From positions 1-32,935 of the forward strand of contig CAIOKD010000209.1 in the NCBI GenBank assembly GCA_903858835.1: a stretch of 32,935 nt of DNA, read 5' to 3'. A model generated the notes under the pieces. The model was not told the origin of the DNA and searched no databases. It was given only the letters and a program-made list of their open reading frames with translations. The position numbers and the translations under genes were made by a program. The DNA is from an uncultured Verrucomicrobiota bacterium (lineage in GTDB: Bacteria > Verrucomicrobiota > Verrucomicrobiia > Limisphaerales > UBA9464). Every line of letters begins with the position of its first letter. Position 1 is the first letter of the stretch. This document shows, piece after piece, positions 25,361 through 32,935 of the stretch.

Positions 25361-27337
25361 ATGAAGCCAATGGCTCACTCCTATCGATCGGGATGGTTTG
25401 CACGGGTCGCGCGTGCGGTCGTTGCCGTCGCCGGCCTCTTCGCCACCCGTCTTGGCGCCGACTCCGTGCGTCCCGTGTATGATGCTCTCTGCGCGGCCCC
25501 CAAGTTGCAGTTGGAATTCGCTGCCGACGCCGACTCGGTCGGGGTGCTCGAGGGATCCGAGAGTCTGGAGGCGCCGGAGTGGCGGCCACTGCTCCAATTG
25601 GGCGCGACCTCCGGCCACCACGAGTGGATGGATCCCGAGAACCGGGCCCGGGCTCGGCGCTTCTACCGCCTCAGTCGTTCACCCCGGCCGCCGCTCCTGC
25701 CGCTGCCCAATTTCCGCCTGACCGATCACCTGGGGTTCTCCCATGAATTGTTCCGTGAGGGCGACGCCCGCGCCGTGGTGCTGGTCTTCACCGATGCCCC
25801 GTCGATGGCCTCGCACTGGCAGCAGTTGAAGCCGATCGTGGAATCCCCGGCCGGGGCAGGGGTGCAGTTCTGGATGATCGATCCCGTCGACGATCGGGGG
25901 GCCATGGCCGAGGCCGCTGCGAAGGCAGGGGTAGGCCTCCCGGTGCTCCACGACGCCGCCCGTCTCGTGACCCGGTCCTACGGGGTGTCGGTCGCGGGTG
26001 AAGCCGTGGCCCTCGAGGCCGAATCGCTCGCCCCGGTGTATCGCGGGGCCATCGAGGATGTCGTGTCGTCAGCAGTGGGTTCGTCGGTGCGCCAGCCCTA
26101 CCTGGCCGACGCCCTCGCCCGCTTCGCCTCGGGTGCCCGCCCGGCGGTGGAGTACGCCCGCCCGACGGGGTCTGCGTGGACACCCGATGACCCGGCCATC
26201 GCCTCCTACCGCGACGAGATCGCCCCGCTTCTGCAGGCCAAGTGCGTGACCTGCCACCGGCCGGGTGAGATCGGCTCCTGGGCCATCACCAATCATGCCA
26301 CGGTGCGGGCCAAGGCCGCGTCCATCCGTGCGAACGTTCTCGAGGGGCTCATGCCGCCGTGGCACGCCGACCCCGCTCACGGAAAATTCGAGAACGACTT
26401 TTCCCTGACCCCGCGGCAGCAGGCCCGCCTGGTGGCCTGGCTCGATGCTGGTGCGCCGCGCGACGAGGCTGGAGCCGATCCACTGGAGACGGTGCCGCCC
26501 GCCCCCGGTCCGTGGCCCATGGGCACTCCCGATGTGGTCCTTAAGATCGCGCCTCAGCCCATCCAGGCGACGGGCCAAATGCCCTACGCCTACCTGATCG
26601 TGACCAACACCCTGAAGACTAATGCCTGGCTTCGCGCGGCGGTCGTGCGACCCGGCAATCGCTCGGTGGTCCACCACTCGCTGATCTTCTACATCAAGGG
26701 CGGGTCCCTCCTCCAGATGCTCGCCGAGTTCCAGGCGGTGCAGGGCGGGTTGAACGGCTTCTACGCGGGCTACGTTCCCGGCATGGATCAGCGCCAGTAC
26801 CCGGCCGGGACCGGCAAATTCCTGCCCGCGGGTGGGGTGTTCGTCTTCCAGATGCACTACACTCCGAACGGCAAGGCGACGACCGACGCCACCGAGATGG
26901 GGCTGTACTTGAGCCCGACCCCGCCGCCCATGGAACTCAAGACCGGCGCGGCCAGCTCGACGGCCATCGACATCCCGGCCGGGGCCCGCAACCACCGCAT
27001 GGTGGCCGAGCGCGTCTTCGACACGGCCGTCGATGTGCACGAGTTCAGCCCGCACATGCATTTCCGGGGCGACTCCATGCGCTTCGAGGCGATCCTGCCG
27101 GATGGCTCCACGCAGGTGCTGCTCAACGTGCCCAAGTACGACTTCAACTGGCAGGCTCTCTATCGCTTGGCCCAACCGGTCCGCCTTCCGGCCGGAAGTC
27201 GCATCCGCATCTCGGGCGGGTTTGACAATTCCCGGTGGAATCCCTTCAACCCGGACGCCAAGTCCCGGGTCCGCTTCGGCGAGCAGACGGCCGATGAGAT
27301 GTTCATCGGTTATGTGAACTACTCCGAGGTGCGTTGA
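25361..27337 (+). CDS. Secreted fusion of redoxin-like fold, cytochrome c and PHM-type copper monooxygenase domain
   Basis: A 658-residue exported protein. Signal peptide about 1-33; a short module ending 'ARRFYRL' (about 50-104); a thioredoxin-like domain (about 115-225) with no Cys where a peroxidatic or CxxC Cys would be; a cytochrome c site CVTCH at 295-299 with probable Met331 ('GLMPPWH'); then a copper type II monooxygenase domain. In the last, His438/439 ('VHHS') and His499 ('QMHYT') match the CuH site, and His565/567 ('PHMH') with Met647 ('DEMFIGY') match the CuM site of peptidylglycine alpha-hydroxylating monooxygenase. Likely a periplasmic copper oxygenase of unknown substrate. ATG 25361 is chosen; ATG 25331 overlaps the previous gene. 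Confidence 0.88.
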   Translation: MKPMAHSYRSGWFARVARAVVAVAGLFATRLGADSVRPVYDALCAAPKLQLEFAADADSVGVLEGSESLEAPEWRPLLQLGATSGHHEWMDPENRARARRFYRLSRSPRPPLLPLPNFRLTDHLGFSHELFREGDARAVVLVFTDAPSMASHWQQLKPIVESPAGAGVQFWMIDPVDDRGAMAEAAAKAGVGLPVLHDAARLVTRSYGVSVAGEAVALEAESLAPVYRGAIEDVVSSAVGSSVRQPYLADALARFASGARPAVEYARPTGSAWTPDDPAIASYRDEIAPLLQAKCVTCHRPGEIGSWAITNHATVRAKAASIRANVLEGLMPPWHADPAHGKFENDFSLTPRQQARLVAWLDAGAPRDEAGADPLETVPPAPGPWPMGTPDVVLKIAPQPIQATGQMPYAYLIVTNTLKTNAWLRAAVVRPGNRSVVHHSLIFYIKGGSLLQMLAEFQAVQGGLNGFYAGYVPGMDQRQYPAGTGKFLPAGGVFVFQMHYTPNGKATTDATEMGLYLSPTPPPMELKTGAASSTAIDIPAGARNHRMVAERVFDTAVDVHEFSPHMHFRGDSMRFEAILPDGSTQVLLNVPKYDFNWQALYRLAQPVRLPAGSRIRISGGFDNSRWNPFNPDAKSRVRFGEQTADEMFIGYVNYSEVR

Positions 27338-27350
27338 CGATGGTGGCACT

Positions 27351-27396
27351 GCCGGGTCGCCGTCAGCGGGACCTTGAGTTGCCAGAGAGGACCCGG
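27351..27396. terminator. Weak long-loop hairpin between convergent genes
   Basis: CCGGGTC (27351-27357) pairs with GACCCGG (27390-27396) across a 32-base loop, followed by ATTTA on the plus strand. It lies in the 72-base gap between the convergent copper protein and flippase genes. The loop is long, so this is tentative. Confidence 0.25.
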
Positions 27397-27409
27397 ATTT
27401 ACCCCCGAG

Positions 27410-28966
27410 TCAAAGAAAACGCCCCAACTCCGCGCGACCGGTGACCCCGGCGCGTCGGGCCCGGAACAGTGCCGCTCCGAAGGCCAGGCCCAGCGTGGTG
27501 CCGAGGCAGAGGCCTGCCAGGGCCACGGTCATCCTCCAGTCGCCGGCCGTGGATCGCAGTCCCAGGACGGACAGGCCTGCCGCCAACCCCGCCGCCAGCG
27601 CCGCCCGCGACCACGACGCGCGCAGCATCGGCCACGGTGCCCGTCCGCTGGCCTTGGCGAATTCGAGATGCAGGGGCAGTAGGGTGCTGCCGGAGGCACC
27701 GGCGATGAAGGCGATGAGGATGCCCATCGGGCCCAGCCAGAGGCCAAGCGGCAGGCTGAAGGCCAGGCAGCAGGCCAGTTCTCGGCGCATCAGGCGCGCG
27801 AGGAGATCCATGTGCCCGTGGGCGAACATCCAATACCCCGGTTGCGAGGCGATGCCGGTCACCAGGTAGCGCAGGGCGAACAACGAGGTCAGCAGCGTGC
27901 CCCCGGAAAACTCCCGCGCCTTGTAGTCGGCGATGAAGGCTGGGATGCAGACGGCCGACACTGCCATCGCCGCTCCCCAGAGCCAGCCATTGAAGCGCAG
28001 GACCCCCTCGGCGATCGACTCGGCCTTCTGCGTCCGGGCTGCCAAGATGGGCCACGCTGCCTCGTCGGCCGATTGCAGGAGCAAGCGCAGCTTGCTGAAC
28101 AGGTTGGCCACCAGGGAGTACTGACCCACCGACCTGCCCTGCCACAGCCAGGCCACCAGCATCACGTCGAGCGTGTAGACCAACAGGGTCCAGAACTGGA
28201 ACCGCATCAGTCCCGAGGCGTCGGGCCAGAGTTCCTTCAGGCGCGCGGAATCCCCGGAATCCCACGAGAAATCGAGCAACCGAAGGCCCGGGGCCGCGGT
28301 GCGGATGATCGGCGCGGCGATGGCGATGGCCGCGAGGCTGGGCAGGCTCTGGGAGAGCACGAAGGACCAGATGCCCAGACCGGAGCGGAAGCCGGCCCAC
28401 AGGATGCCGATCGATGCCCAAGCCATGAAGAGTTGCAGCATGAACATCCGACGCTGCTGTCCCAGGCCGGTGAGCAGTTGCAGCGAGGCCGACCCGAGGG
28501 CCACCACACCGGCGACCGCGCCCAGCGAGGGGTAGAACAGCCAGGGAAGTCCGAGGGATCGGGCGTTGGGCGTCAGCGAGTAGGCGCTGAGGATGGCCGT
28601 GCCCAGCACCGCGACGCCGGCGCAGAACCACGTGTACAGGCGTTGGCCGAACCGAAGCATCCCGAAGGTCTCCTCGTCCCGCTCGCGCCCGAGGATCCGG
28701 CGGTTGAGGGTGTTGCGGAATCCTCCGTCCAGGGCGGGCAGGCTTCCGAGGACGAGCAGTGCTGCGCTGATCAGGCCGAAGAGTTCCACCGACTCGAAGA
28801 CCCGCAGGGTCAGGAGCGACACCAGCGCCCACGACAGGTAGGCCAAGGCCCGCCAGAAAACGGTTTGGACGAAGAGGGAACCCAGCACCGCCGTCGAGGC
28901 TACCAGTGGCGGCCCCCCGCAGCCATGTCCGTCTTCGCCCTTCCTCGTCGAGGTGCGCCGTCGCAT
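27410..28966 (-). CDS. Wzx/MATE-type polysaccharide flippase-like membrane protein
   Basis: About 518 residues with roughly 12-14 predicted helices, in the pattern of MVF/oligosaccharide flippases (polysaccharide biosynthesis protein): N-terminal 'FWRALAYLSWALVSLLTLRVF', 'DGGFRNTLNRRILG', and a middle 'YTLDVMLVAWLWQGRSVGQYSLVANLFSKL' helix pair characteristic of the family. It should translocate a lipid-linked glycan across the inner membrane. The track starts at 29170, inside the divergent gene. ATG 28966 (MRRRTSTRKG) leaves 67 bases to the divergent start; ATG 29035 would share CATG with that start. The N-terminal 30 residues are polar, so the true start may be slightly further in. Confidence 0.82.
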   Translation of the reverse strand: MRRRTSTRKGEDGHGCGGPPLVASTAVLGSLFVQTVFWRALAYLSWALVSLLTLRVFESVELFGLISAALLVLGSLPALDGGFRNTLNRRILGRERDEETFGMLRFGQRLYTWFCAGVAVLGTAILSAYSLTPNARSLGLPWLFYPSLGAVAGVVALGSASLQLLTGLGQQRRMFMLQLFMAWASIGILWAGFRSGLGIWSFVLSQSLPSLAAIAIAAPIIRTAAPGLRLLDFSWDSGDSARLKELWPDASGLMRFQFWTLLVYTLDVMLVAWLWQGRSVGQYSLVANLFSKLRLLLQSADEAAWPILAARTQKAESIAEGVLRFNGWLWGAAMAVSAVCIPAFIADYKAREFSGGTLLTSLFALRYLVTGIASQPGYWMFAHGHMDLLARLMRRELACCLAFSLPLGLWLGPMGILIAFIAGASGSTLLPLHLEFAKASGRAPWPMLRASWSRAALAAGLAAGLSVLGLRSTAGDWRMTVALAGLCLGTTLGLAFGAALFRARRAGVTGRAELGRFL

Positions 28967-29033
28967 CGGTTCCCCGTGAGGTCCGTCGTTGGGCTTGCCT
29001 CCGGGGGATCGCTCCGGTAGGCCGGGCCGCACC
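28967..29033. promoter_or_regulatory. Divergent promoter region, flippase / GT9
   Basis: A 67-base gap between divergent genes, expected to carry both promoters. It is GC-rich and I see no clear -35/-10 boxes. Confidence 0.3.
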
Positions 29034-29996
29034 ATGACCGTCGATGCCTCGGCCCCCGTCTCCTCCGACTCCGGGCGCGGATGCATCCTGGTGATCCGGG
29101 GTGGGGCGGTGGGCGATTTCATCGTCACTTTGCCTGTGCTGGCCGCCCTGCGGGAGCGATTCCCGCGCACCCGTCTCGAGGTGTTGGCCTATCCCCGGGT
29201 CGCCGGTCTGGCCGTGCGGTCGGGATTGGCCGACGCGGCGGTGCCCATCGAATCGCGACCGCTGGCCGGATTCTTCGCCCGGAAAGGCGTGCTCGACCCC
29301 CTCCAGTCGGAGCGTTTCGCCCGCTGCGACGTGATCTTCAGCTACCTGTTCGACCCGGACGGGATCTTCCGGGACAACCTCGAGAGGGTGACCTCGGCCC
29401 AGGTGATCGCCGGGCCGCATCGACCGTCGGAGTCGACCGGCGTGCCCGCGTCCGTTCAGTTGCTCGCGCCCCTGGAGCGATTGGCCATCTTCGACGCCGA
29501 TCCCGTGCCGTGTCTCCATTGGGCCGGGATGGGCGGCGACCGTGGGCGGTGGATCGCCCTGCACCCGGGCAGCGGCAGCCCCGCCAAGAACTGGCCCTTG
29601 GATCGCTGGGCCGGCCTGGTGCGGCATTGCGTGGAGTCCACCGACCTGGACCTGATCCTGATCGGTGCCGAGGCGGAGGCGGGCGCCCTCGAATGTCTCG
29701 AACGTCTGATCCCCGCCCCGCGGCGGCGGGTCCTGCGGGGCGAGTCGCTCGAATCGGTGGCTGAACAGCTTTCCCGTTGCCAGGGGTTCGTCGGACACGA
29801 TTCGGGGATCACCCACCTGGCCGCCGCCGTCGGGGTGCCGTGCCTCGTGCTCTGGGGACCGTCCAACGCGTCGGTCTGGCGCCCACTGACCCGTCCTGGC
29901 CAGTGCTTGCGGACGCTCTCCCAAGCCGGAGGCCTGGACGCACTGCCGGTCGGGGAGGTGACCTCCGCGCTGGCATCCCTGCTCGCGGGTGCCTGA
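29034..29996 (+). CDS. Family 9 glycosyltransferase (ADP-heptose:LPS heptosyltransferase-like)
   Basis: A 320-residue GT-B enzyme of the heptosyltransferase family, cytoplasmic or peripheral at the inner membrane. The family N-terminal motif 'IRGGAVGDFIVTLPVLAALRERFP' spans residues 21-44. The C-terminal donor site shows 'HPGSGSPAKNWPLDRWAGL' and 'GHDSGITHLAAAVGVP' followed by 'VLWGPSN'. It probably transfers heptose, or another NDP-sugar, to a glycolipid core. ATG 29034 (MTVDAS) is chosen; the in-frame start at 28989 adds 15 residues covering the divergent promoter. Its neighbour is a divergent flippase, and a heptose-phosphate isomerase homologue is present at 5253. Confidence 0.9.
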   Translation: MTVDASAPVSSDSGRGCILVIRGGAVGDFIVTLPVLAALRERFPRTRLEVLAYPRVAGLAVRSGLADAAVPIESRPLAGFFARKGVLDPLQSERFARCDVIFSYLFDPDGIFRDNLERVTSAQVIAGPHRPSESTGVPASVQLLAPLERLAIFDADPVPCLHWAGMGGDRGRWIALHPGSGSPAKNWPLDRWAGLVRHCVESTDLDLILIGAEAEAGALECLERLIPAPRRRVLRGESLESVAEQLSRCQGFVGHDSGITHLAAAVGVPCLVLWGPSNASVWRPLTRPGQCLRTLSQAGGLDALPVGEVTSALASLLAGA

Positions 29997-30261
29997 TCCG
30001 CGGTCGTGGTGGTTGGAATGGGCGGGAAAACCCGCGGGTCCGGCCCTTCGGGAATACCCCTTCAGATTCCGCAATGGGTCCGGAAAACCGTTGCGGAACT
30101 CCGAAAAAACGGGCTTGGTTGAGGGCTCCGGTCGTCAGGCCCGTGCCTGGACCGGTGGTGGGGGCGCCCTCGGGTGCCCTTGCCGTGAGCCTGAACGTGG
30201 GTGTTCCCAGCCATGATTGCCGGGGTCTCCCACCAGGTCCGGGAAGGAGCTGAATTTTGAA
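29997..30261. other. Intergenic region upstream of rpsU
   Basis: About 265 bases without a gene; the ORF-track entries are Arg/Gly/Pro-rich shadows. It contains a small GCGGG-AAAA-CCCGC hairpin (30022-30035, no T-run) shortly after the GT9 stop and an 8-bp inverted repeat at 30067-30098. It should hold the rpsU promoter, which I cannot place. Confidence 0.45.
30067..30098. promoter_or_regulatory. Inverted repeat upstream of rpsU
   Basis: TTCCGCAA (30067-30074) and TTGCGGAA (30091-30098) are perfect 8-bp arms around 16 bases, about 165 bases before the rpsU start. It could be an operator or an RNA hairpin with a GC-containing loop; followed by CTCCGAAAAAAC, not by T residues. Confidence 0.35.
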
Positions 30262-30459
30262 GTGAGCGAAGTCAAACTGAAGAAGGGCGAGCCCGTGGAT
30301 CGCGCGTTGCGCCGCCTGAAGAAAAAGGTGGACCGCGAGAACACCCTCCGTGACGTGCGCATGAAGCGCCATTACGAGAAGCCCAGCGAAACCAAGCGTC
30401 GCAAGATGAAGGTTTCCAAGTTCTCTGCCATGCTGGCCGCCCGGTACGCCGACCAGTGA
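30262..30459 (+). CDS. rpsU: 30S ribosomal protein S21
   Basis: A 65-residue basic protein beginning with the S21 signature 'SEVKLKKGEPVDRALRRLKKKVDRE' (split here: SEVKLKKGEPVDRALR then RLKKKVDRE), with 'MKRHYEKPSETKRRKMK' in the C-terminal half. S21 binds the 30S subunit near the anti-Shine-Dalgarno end of 16S rRNA. The GTG at 30262 gives the correct N-terminus; the track start at 30217 adds 15 atypical residues. GGAAGGAG at 30242-30249 is 12 bases from GTG, a rather long spacing. Monocistronic, with a good terminator downstream. Confidence 0.95.
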   Translation: MSEVKLKKGEPVDRALRRLKKKVDRENTLRDVRMKRHYEKPSETKRRKMKVSKFSAMLAARYADQ

Positions 30460-30518
30460 GGTCGTTGTCCAGGCCGTTGCACGGCTGATACCGCTGCAAG
30501 GCGGTTTGCTTTCAACAG

Positions 30519-30559
30519 GGCCGGATGCTTTCCTTCGGGGACGCATCCGGCCGTTTTGT
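30519..30559 (+). terminator. Rho-independent terminator after rpsU
   Basis: GGCCGGATGC (30519-30528) pairs with GCATCCGGCC (30543-30552): 10-bp stem, 14-base loop, followed by GTTTTGT. It is a textbook intrinsic terminator 60 bases after the rpsU stop. A smaller hairpin ACCGC...GCGGT (30490-30505) followed by TTTGCTTTC precedes it. Confidence 0.85.
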
Positions 30560-30596
30560 CTCCAGACCCGGACGCGCGGCTGTTAGACTGACCATC

Positions 30597-31535
30597 ATGT
30601 ATTCCCTATCCACCTGCTGGAACTCGAGCCGCCACCAAGACGGGGGCGACATGCTTCGGGAGATCCGCGACCTTGGCTTCGAGTACGCCGAATTGAGCCA
30701 TGGGGTTCGGGTCAGCCTGGTGCCCGGGATCTTCGAGGCGGTGGAGGCCGGGGTCATCAAGATCAGCACCTTGCACAATTTTTGCCCTTTGCCGATGGGG
30801 GTGAACCATGCGGCCCCGAACCTCTTCAAGTTCTCGGCCTCCGAGAAGCGGGAGCGCGACCTGGCCTGGAAGCATTCGCTCAAGACCCTCGAGACGGCCG
30901 AGCGGCTGGGGGCCAAGCTGATCGTGCTGCACTCCGGGGCTGTGGACCTCTCCGGGTTCTTCGGCGATCCCCATTATCAAGACAAGCTGGAGGCGCTGGC
31001 CGCGGCCGGGAAGCAGGACACCCCCAAGTACACCAAGCTCCTGGCCGAGCTGGAGCAGCGACGCGAGGCCCGCAAGGAGAAGCCCATGGAGCTGGCCATC
31101 GACATGATCCGCCGCCTGGCCGAGGTGGCCGGCGAGAAGAACCTGCTGCTCGGCATCGAGAATCGCGAATCCGTGGAGGAGATCCCCTTCGACCACGACC
31201 TGCTCTTCTTCCTCGACCAGTTGCCCGACAATGTCCGCTACTGGCACGACTGTGGCCATGCGCAGATCAAGCACCAGATGGGCTTCCTCGACCATCGAAT
31301 GCACCTCGAAAGCCTCTCCGAGCGCCTCGGCGGACTGCACATTCATGACGTGGTGCTCACCCCCGACGGGGCCCATGACCATGCGCCTCCGGGTGCGGGG
31401 GTCATCGATTACGCCGCCCTCAAGCCGTTCGTGGGACCGGAGCACATCAAGGTCCTCGAGCTGAATCCCGGGGTCGCGCCCGAGGACGTGACCCAGGGTT
31501 TCGCCCACATCCGTTCCGTCTGGGGGCCGGAGTAG
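30597..31535 (+). CDS. TIM-barrel sugar phosphate isomerase/epimerase-like protein (AP endonuclease 2 superfamily)
   Basis: A 312-residue protein of the xylose isomerase-like TIM-barrel group. Seen: 'YAELSHGVR' in the first strands, 'LIVLHSGAVDL', 'LLLGIENRES' with a metal-ligand-like Glu, 'YWHDCGHAQIK' (His/Asp ligands), 'GLHIHDVV' and 'VLELNPGV' with a final Glu; these follow the usual Glu/Asp/His/Glu metal-site series. A long insertion at about 125-165 ('QDKLEALAAAGKQDTPKYTKL..') is helical. Reaction and substrate are unknown. ATG 30597 follows the rpsU terminator; the track start at 30525 lies inside the terminator stem. The next gene begins 4 bases after its stop. Confidence 0.85.
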   Translation: MYSLSTCWNSSRHQDGGDMLREIRDLGFEYAELSHGVRVSLVPGIFEAVEAGVIKISTLHNFCPLPMGVNHAAPNLFKFSASEKRERDLAWKHSLKTLETAERLGAKLIVLHSGAVDLSGFFGDPHYQDKLEALAAAGKQDTPKYTKLLAELEQRREARKEKPMELAIDMIRRLAEVAGEKNLLLGIENRESVEEIPFDHDLLFFLDQLPDNVRYWHDCGHAQIKHQMGFLDHRMHLESLSERLGGLHIHDVVLTPDGAHDHAPPGAGVIDYAALKPFVGPEHIKVLELNPGVAPEDVTQGFAHIRSVWGPE

Positions 31536-31539
31536 TCGG

Positions 31540-32649
31540 ATGGCTTCCCGGCCCGCCAACATCTCTCCCCCGCGGAAGACGCTCGGGCAATTGATCCGGC
31601 TGGCCTTCTGCGGCCTGCTCTTGGCCGCGATCTTCCACGCCATCTTCTGCAATGAGGCGCAGCTCGACCTGCTGGCCCAAGGAAGACCCGAAGCCTGGAA
31701 GGCGATGGGGTCTTGGGAGCAGCGTCAATACGCCTGGACCCACAGCCCCTCCAAGCTGCTGGGCATGGTCCGACGGCTCGACTCCGGGAGCCTCGGTCTG
31801 GCCTTCGGGCTCTGCGGGGCGTTGATCTTCCTGGGCGGCCTCCGCTGGCGCGAGGCGCTGCGGGTCCAGGGCCTGGAGTTGCCGCTGGGCGAGGTGACGC
31901 GCCTGTCATTCGTGGCCCATTTCTTCAACGCCTTCCTGCTGGGTTCGACCGGCGGTGACGTCTGGAAGGCCTATGCCGCCGCCCGCAGCACCCACCACAA
32001 GAAGGCCGAGGCTGCCCTGACCGTCTTCGTCGACCGCCTGATAGGCATCCTGGCGTTGCTGGTGTTCGCCGTTGTCTTCGCCGTGCCCAATTGGCCCCTG
32101 TTTCTGCGGTTCCGTCGCTACGACGGCGTGGGGCTGGCGATCTTCGGCATGATGCTCGTGGCGATGGTCTGCGCCGGGGCCGGCTTCTTCTCGGACCTGC
32201 TTGCCGAGGATGGGAGGCTCAGTCGATGGATGGGGCGGTTTCCGAGGATGAAGGGTCCGCTGCGTGCGCTGGCCGCGTGTCGGTTGTTCGGCCGCAATCC
32301 GGGGTTCCTCTGGCGCAGCGCCCTGCTGTCGGTGGCCATCAACCTGGCCATCGTCGGCACCTTCGCTGCGTTGGCCTCTGGCTTGGGCCTGATGATCCCC
32401 CGGTGGAACCTGTGGTTCGTGGTGCCGGCGGTGGTGTGTCTCGCGGCCCTGCCCATCACCCCCAGCGGCTTGGGAGTGCGCGAGAATCTCTTCGTGGTGC
32501 TGCTCGCCGTTGACTTTCCGGGGTTCGGCGTCAAGCCGGCCGAGGCCCTGTCGCTGTCCCTGTTGGGCTACACCCTGAACCTTGCCTGGAGCGCCATCGG
32601 CGGCCTGGTGTATCTCACCGTCCGGAAGTACATCCCGCCCGAGTCGTAG
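31540..32649 (+). CDS. AglD/MprF-type (UPF0104, lysylphosphatidylglycerol synthase TM region) membrane protein
   Basis: A 369-residue polytopic membrane protein with about eight helices. Motifs of the family are present: 'FFNAFLLGSTGGDVWKAYAAAR' (the 'P/T-G-G-D-xx-R/K' helix end), 'FVDRLIGILALLVF', and the 'PITPSGLGVRENLFVVLL' segment, equivalent to 'P.s.gGlGv.E'. Members act as lipid or glycolipid-related integral membrane proteins; the specific role is unknown. It lies 4 bases after the sugar-isomerase-like gene and probably forms an operon with it, followed by a lipoprotein gene after 29 bases. Confidence 0.9.
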   Translation: MASRPANISPPRKTLGQLIRLAFCGLLLAAIFHAIFCNEAQLDLLAQGRPEAWKAMGSWEQRQYAWTHSPSKLLGMVRRLDSGSLGLAFGLCGALIFLGGLRWREALRVQGLELPLGEVTRLSFVAHFFNAFLLGSTGGDVWKAYAAARSTHHKKAEAALTVFVDRLIGILALLVFAVVFAVPNWPLFLRFRRYDGVGLAIFGMMLVAMVCAGAGFFSDLLAEDGRLSRWMGRFPRMKGPLRALAACRLFGRNPGFLWRSALLSVAINLAIVGTFAALASGLGLMIPRWNLWFVVPAVVCLAALPITPSGLGVRENLFVVLLAVDFPGFGVKPAEALSLSLLGYTLNLAWSAIGGLVYLTVRKYIPPES

Positions 32650-32678
32650 CTTGCCGGATCCACGCCCGCGTCCAGACT

Positions 32679-32935
32679 ATGGGCATGCGTTTCACCGTGG
32701 TGTTGGGCGTTTCGGCGTTGGCGTGGATGGCCGCCGGATGCGGCAAGGATGAGGTCCGGGTCTATCAGGCTCCGCAGGACGCCCCAGCTTCGGTCGCCTC
32801 ACAGGCCAAGGGTGGCTCGGCGCAGAATAGCGGCTCCACGGGTTCGTCGGGCTCGTCGGCCACACCCGCTGAAACCGCGGGTTCGGAGCGGCCCGCCGTT
32901 CCCTGGACCGTGCCGGCCGGTTGGGAAGAAAAACC
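32679..32935 (+). CDS. Lipoprotein (partial, cut by right window edge)
   Basis: An ORF from ATG 32679 runs 85 codons to the window end, without a stop; it is not in the ORF track. The start is MGMRFTVVLGVSALAWMAAGCGKDEVRV with a lipobox MAAGC (Cys21). After the Cys comes 'EVRVYQAPQDAP', a low-complexity Ser/Gly/Ala linker, and 'VPWTVPAGWEE'. The linker and the 'W.VPAGW' end are reminiscent of cell-envelope lipoproteins of Verrucomicrobiota and Planctomycetota, from memory. Function unknown. A second in-frame ATG lies two codons in (32685). Confidence 0.7.
   Translation, partial: MGMRFTVVLGVSALAWMAAGCGKDEVRVYQAPQDAPASVASQAKGGSAQNSGSTGSSGSSATPAETAGSERPAVPWTVPAGWEEK

Noticed and set aside
27399-30074. 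891-residue minus-strand ORF spanning the flippase and GT9 genes
   Set aside because: It crosses two well-supported genes on opposite strands in another frame and shows no recognisable domain.
30556-30589. TTGTCT and TAGACT as a promoter for the isomerase gene
   Set aside because: The spacing is 22 bases, too long for a sigma-70 promoter, and the first box lies in the terminator tail.

Overview
The window looks like chromosome from a high-GC member of the Verrucomicrobiota. This is inferred from gene content only: a complete Alternative Complex III operon fused to a cbb3-type oxidase operon, an NfeD/flotillin pair, a cytochrome c/copper monooxygenase fusion of the kind found in Verrucomicrobiota and Planctomycetota, and extracellular proteins carrying a short module ending in 'YRL'. 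No mobile element, CRISPR array, tRNA or rRNA was seen. Coding density is high. The ORF track lists many long antisense ORFs, which are shadows caused by high GC.

Region 1 (1-5828) is a surface-glycan locus. Five genes run leftward: a UDP-sugar 4,6-dehydratase-type SDR, a sugar C-methyltransferase, an RmlD-type reductase, a family 2 glycosyltransferase, and a large polytopic membrane protein cut by the left edge (missing from the ORF track). A divergent SIS-domain sedoheptulose-phosphate isomerase-like gene starts at 5253. About 240-1400 is clearly AT-richer than the rest.

Region 2 (5908-12702) holds a secreted cyclophilin with a large insertion, a small DUF486 membrane protein, an NfeD-flotillin pair, a strong hairpin between convergent genes, and ileS.

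Region 3 (13112-24559) is the centrepiece. It is one tightly packed rightward operon: actABCDEF, an unrecognised one-TM protein, ccoS, ccoN, ccoO and a monoheme CcoP-like cytochrome. Together these should form a quinol-to-oxygen chain: ActC/ActF take part in quinol oxidation, ActB Fe-S clusters and ActA/ActE hemes pass electrons on, CcoO and the CcoP-like protein receive them, and CcoN reduces oxygen. The CcoN departs from the canonical cbb3 sequence at recognisable positions.

Region 4 (24656-27337) has a small lipoprotein, an FtsB/DivIC-like protein and a secreted protein combining a Cys-less redoxin-like fold, a cytochrome c heme site and a PHM-type copper monooxygenase domain.

Region 5 (27410-32935) carries a Wzx/MATE-like flippase, a divergent GT9 heptosyltransferase-like gene, rpsU with a good intrinsic terminator, a TIM-barrel sugar isomerase-like protein, an AglD/MprF-type membrane protein, and the start of a lipoprotein cut by the right edge.
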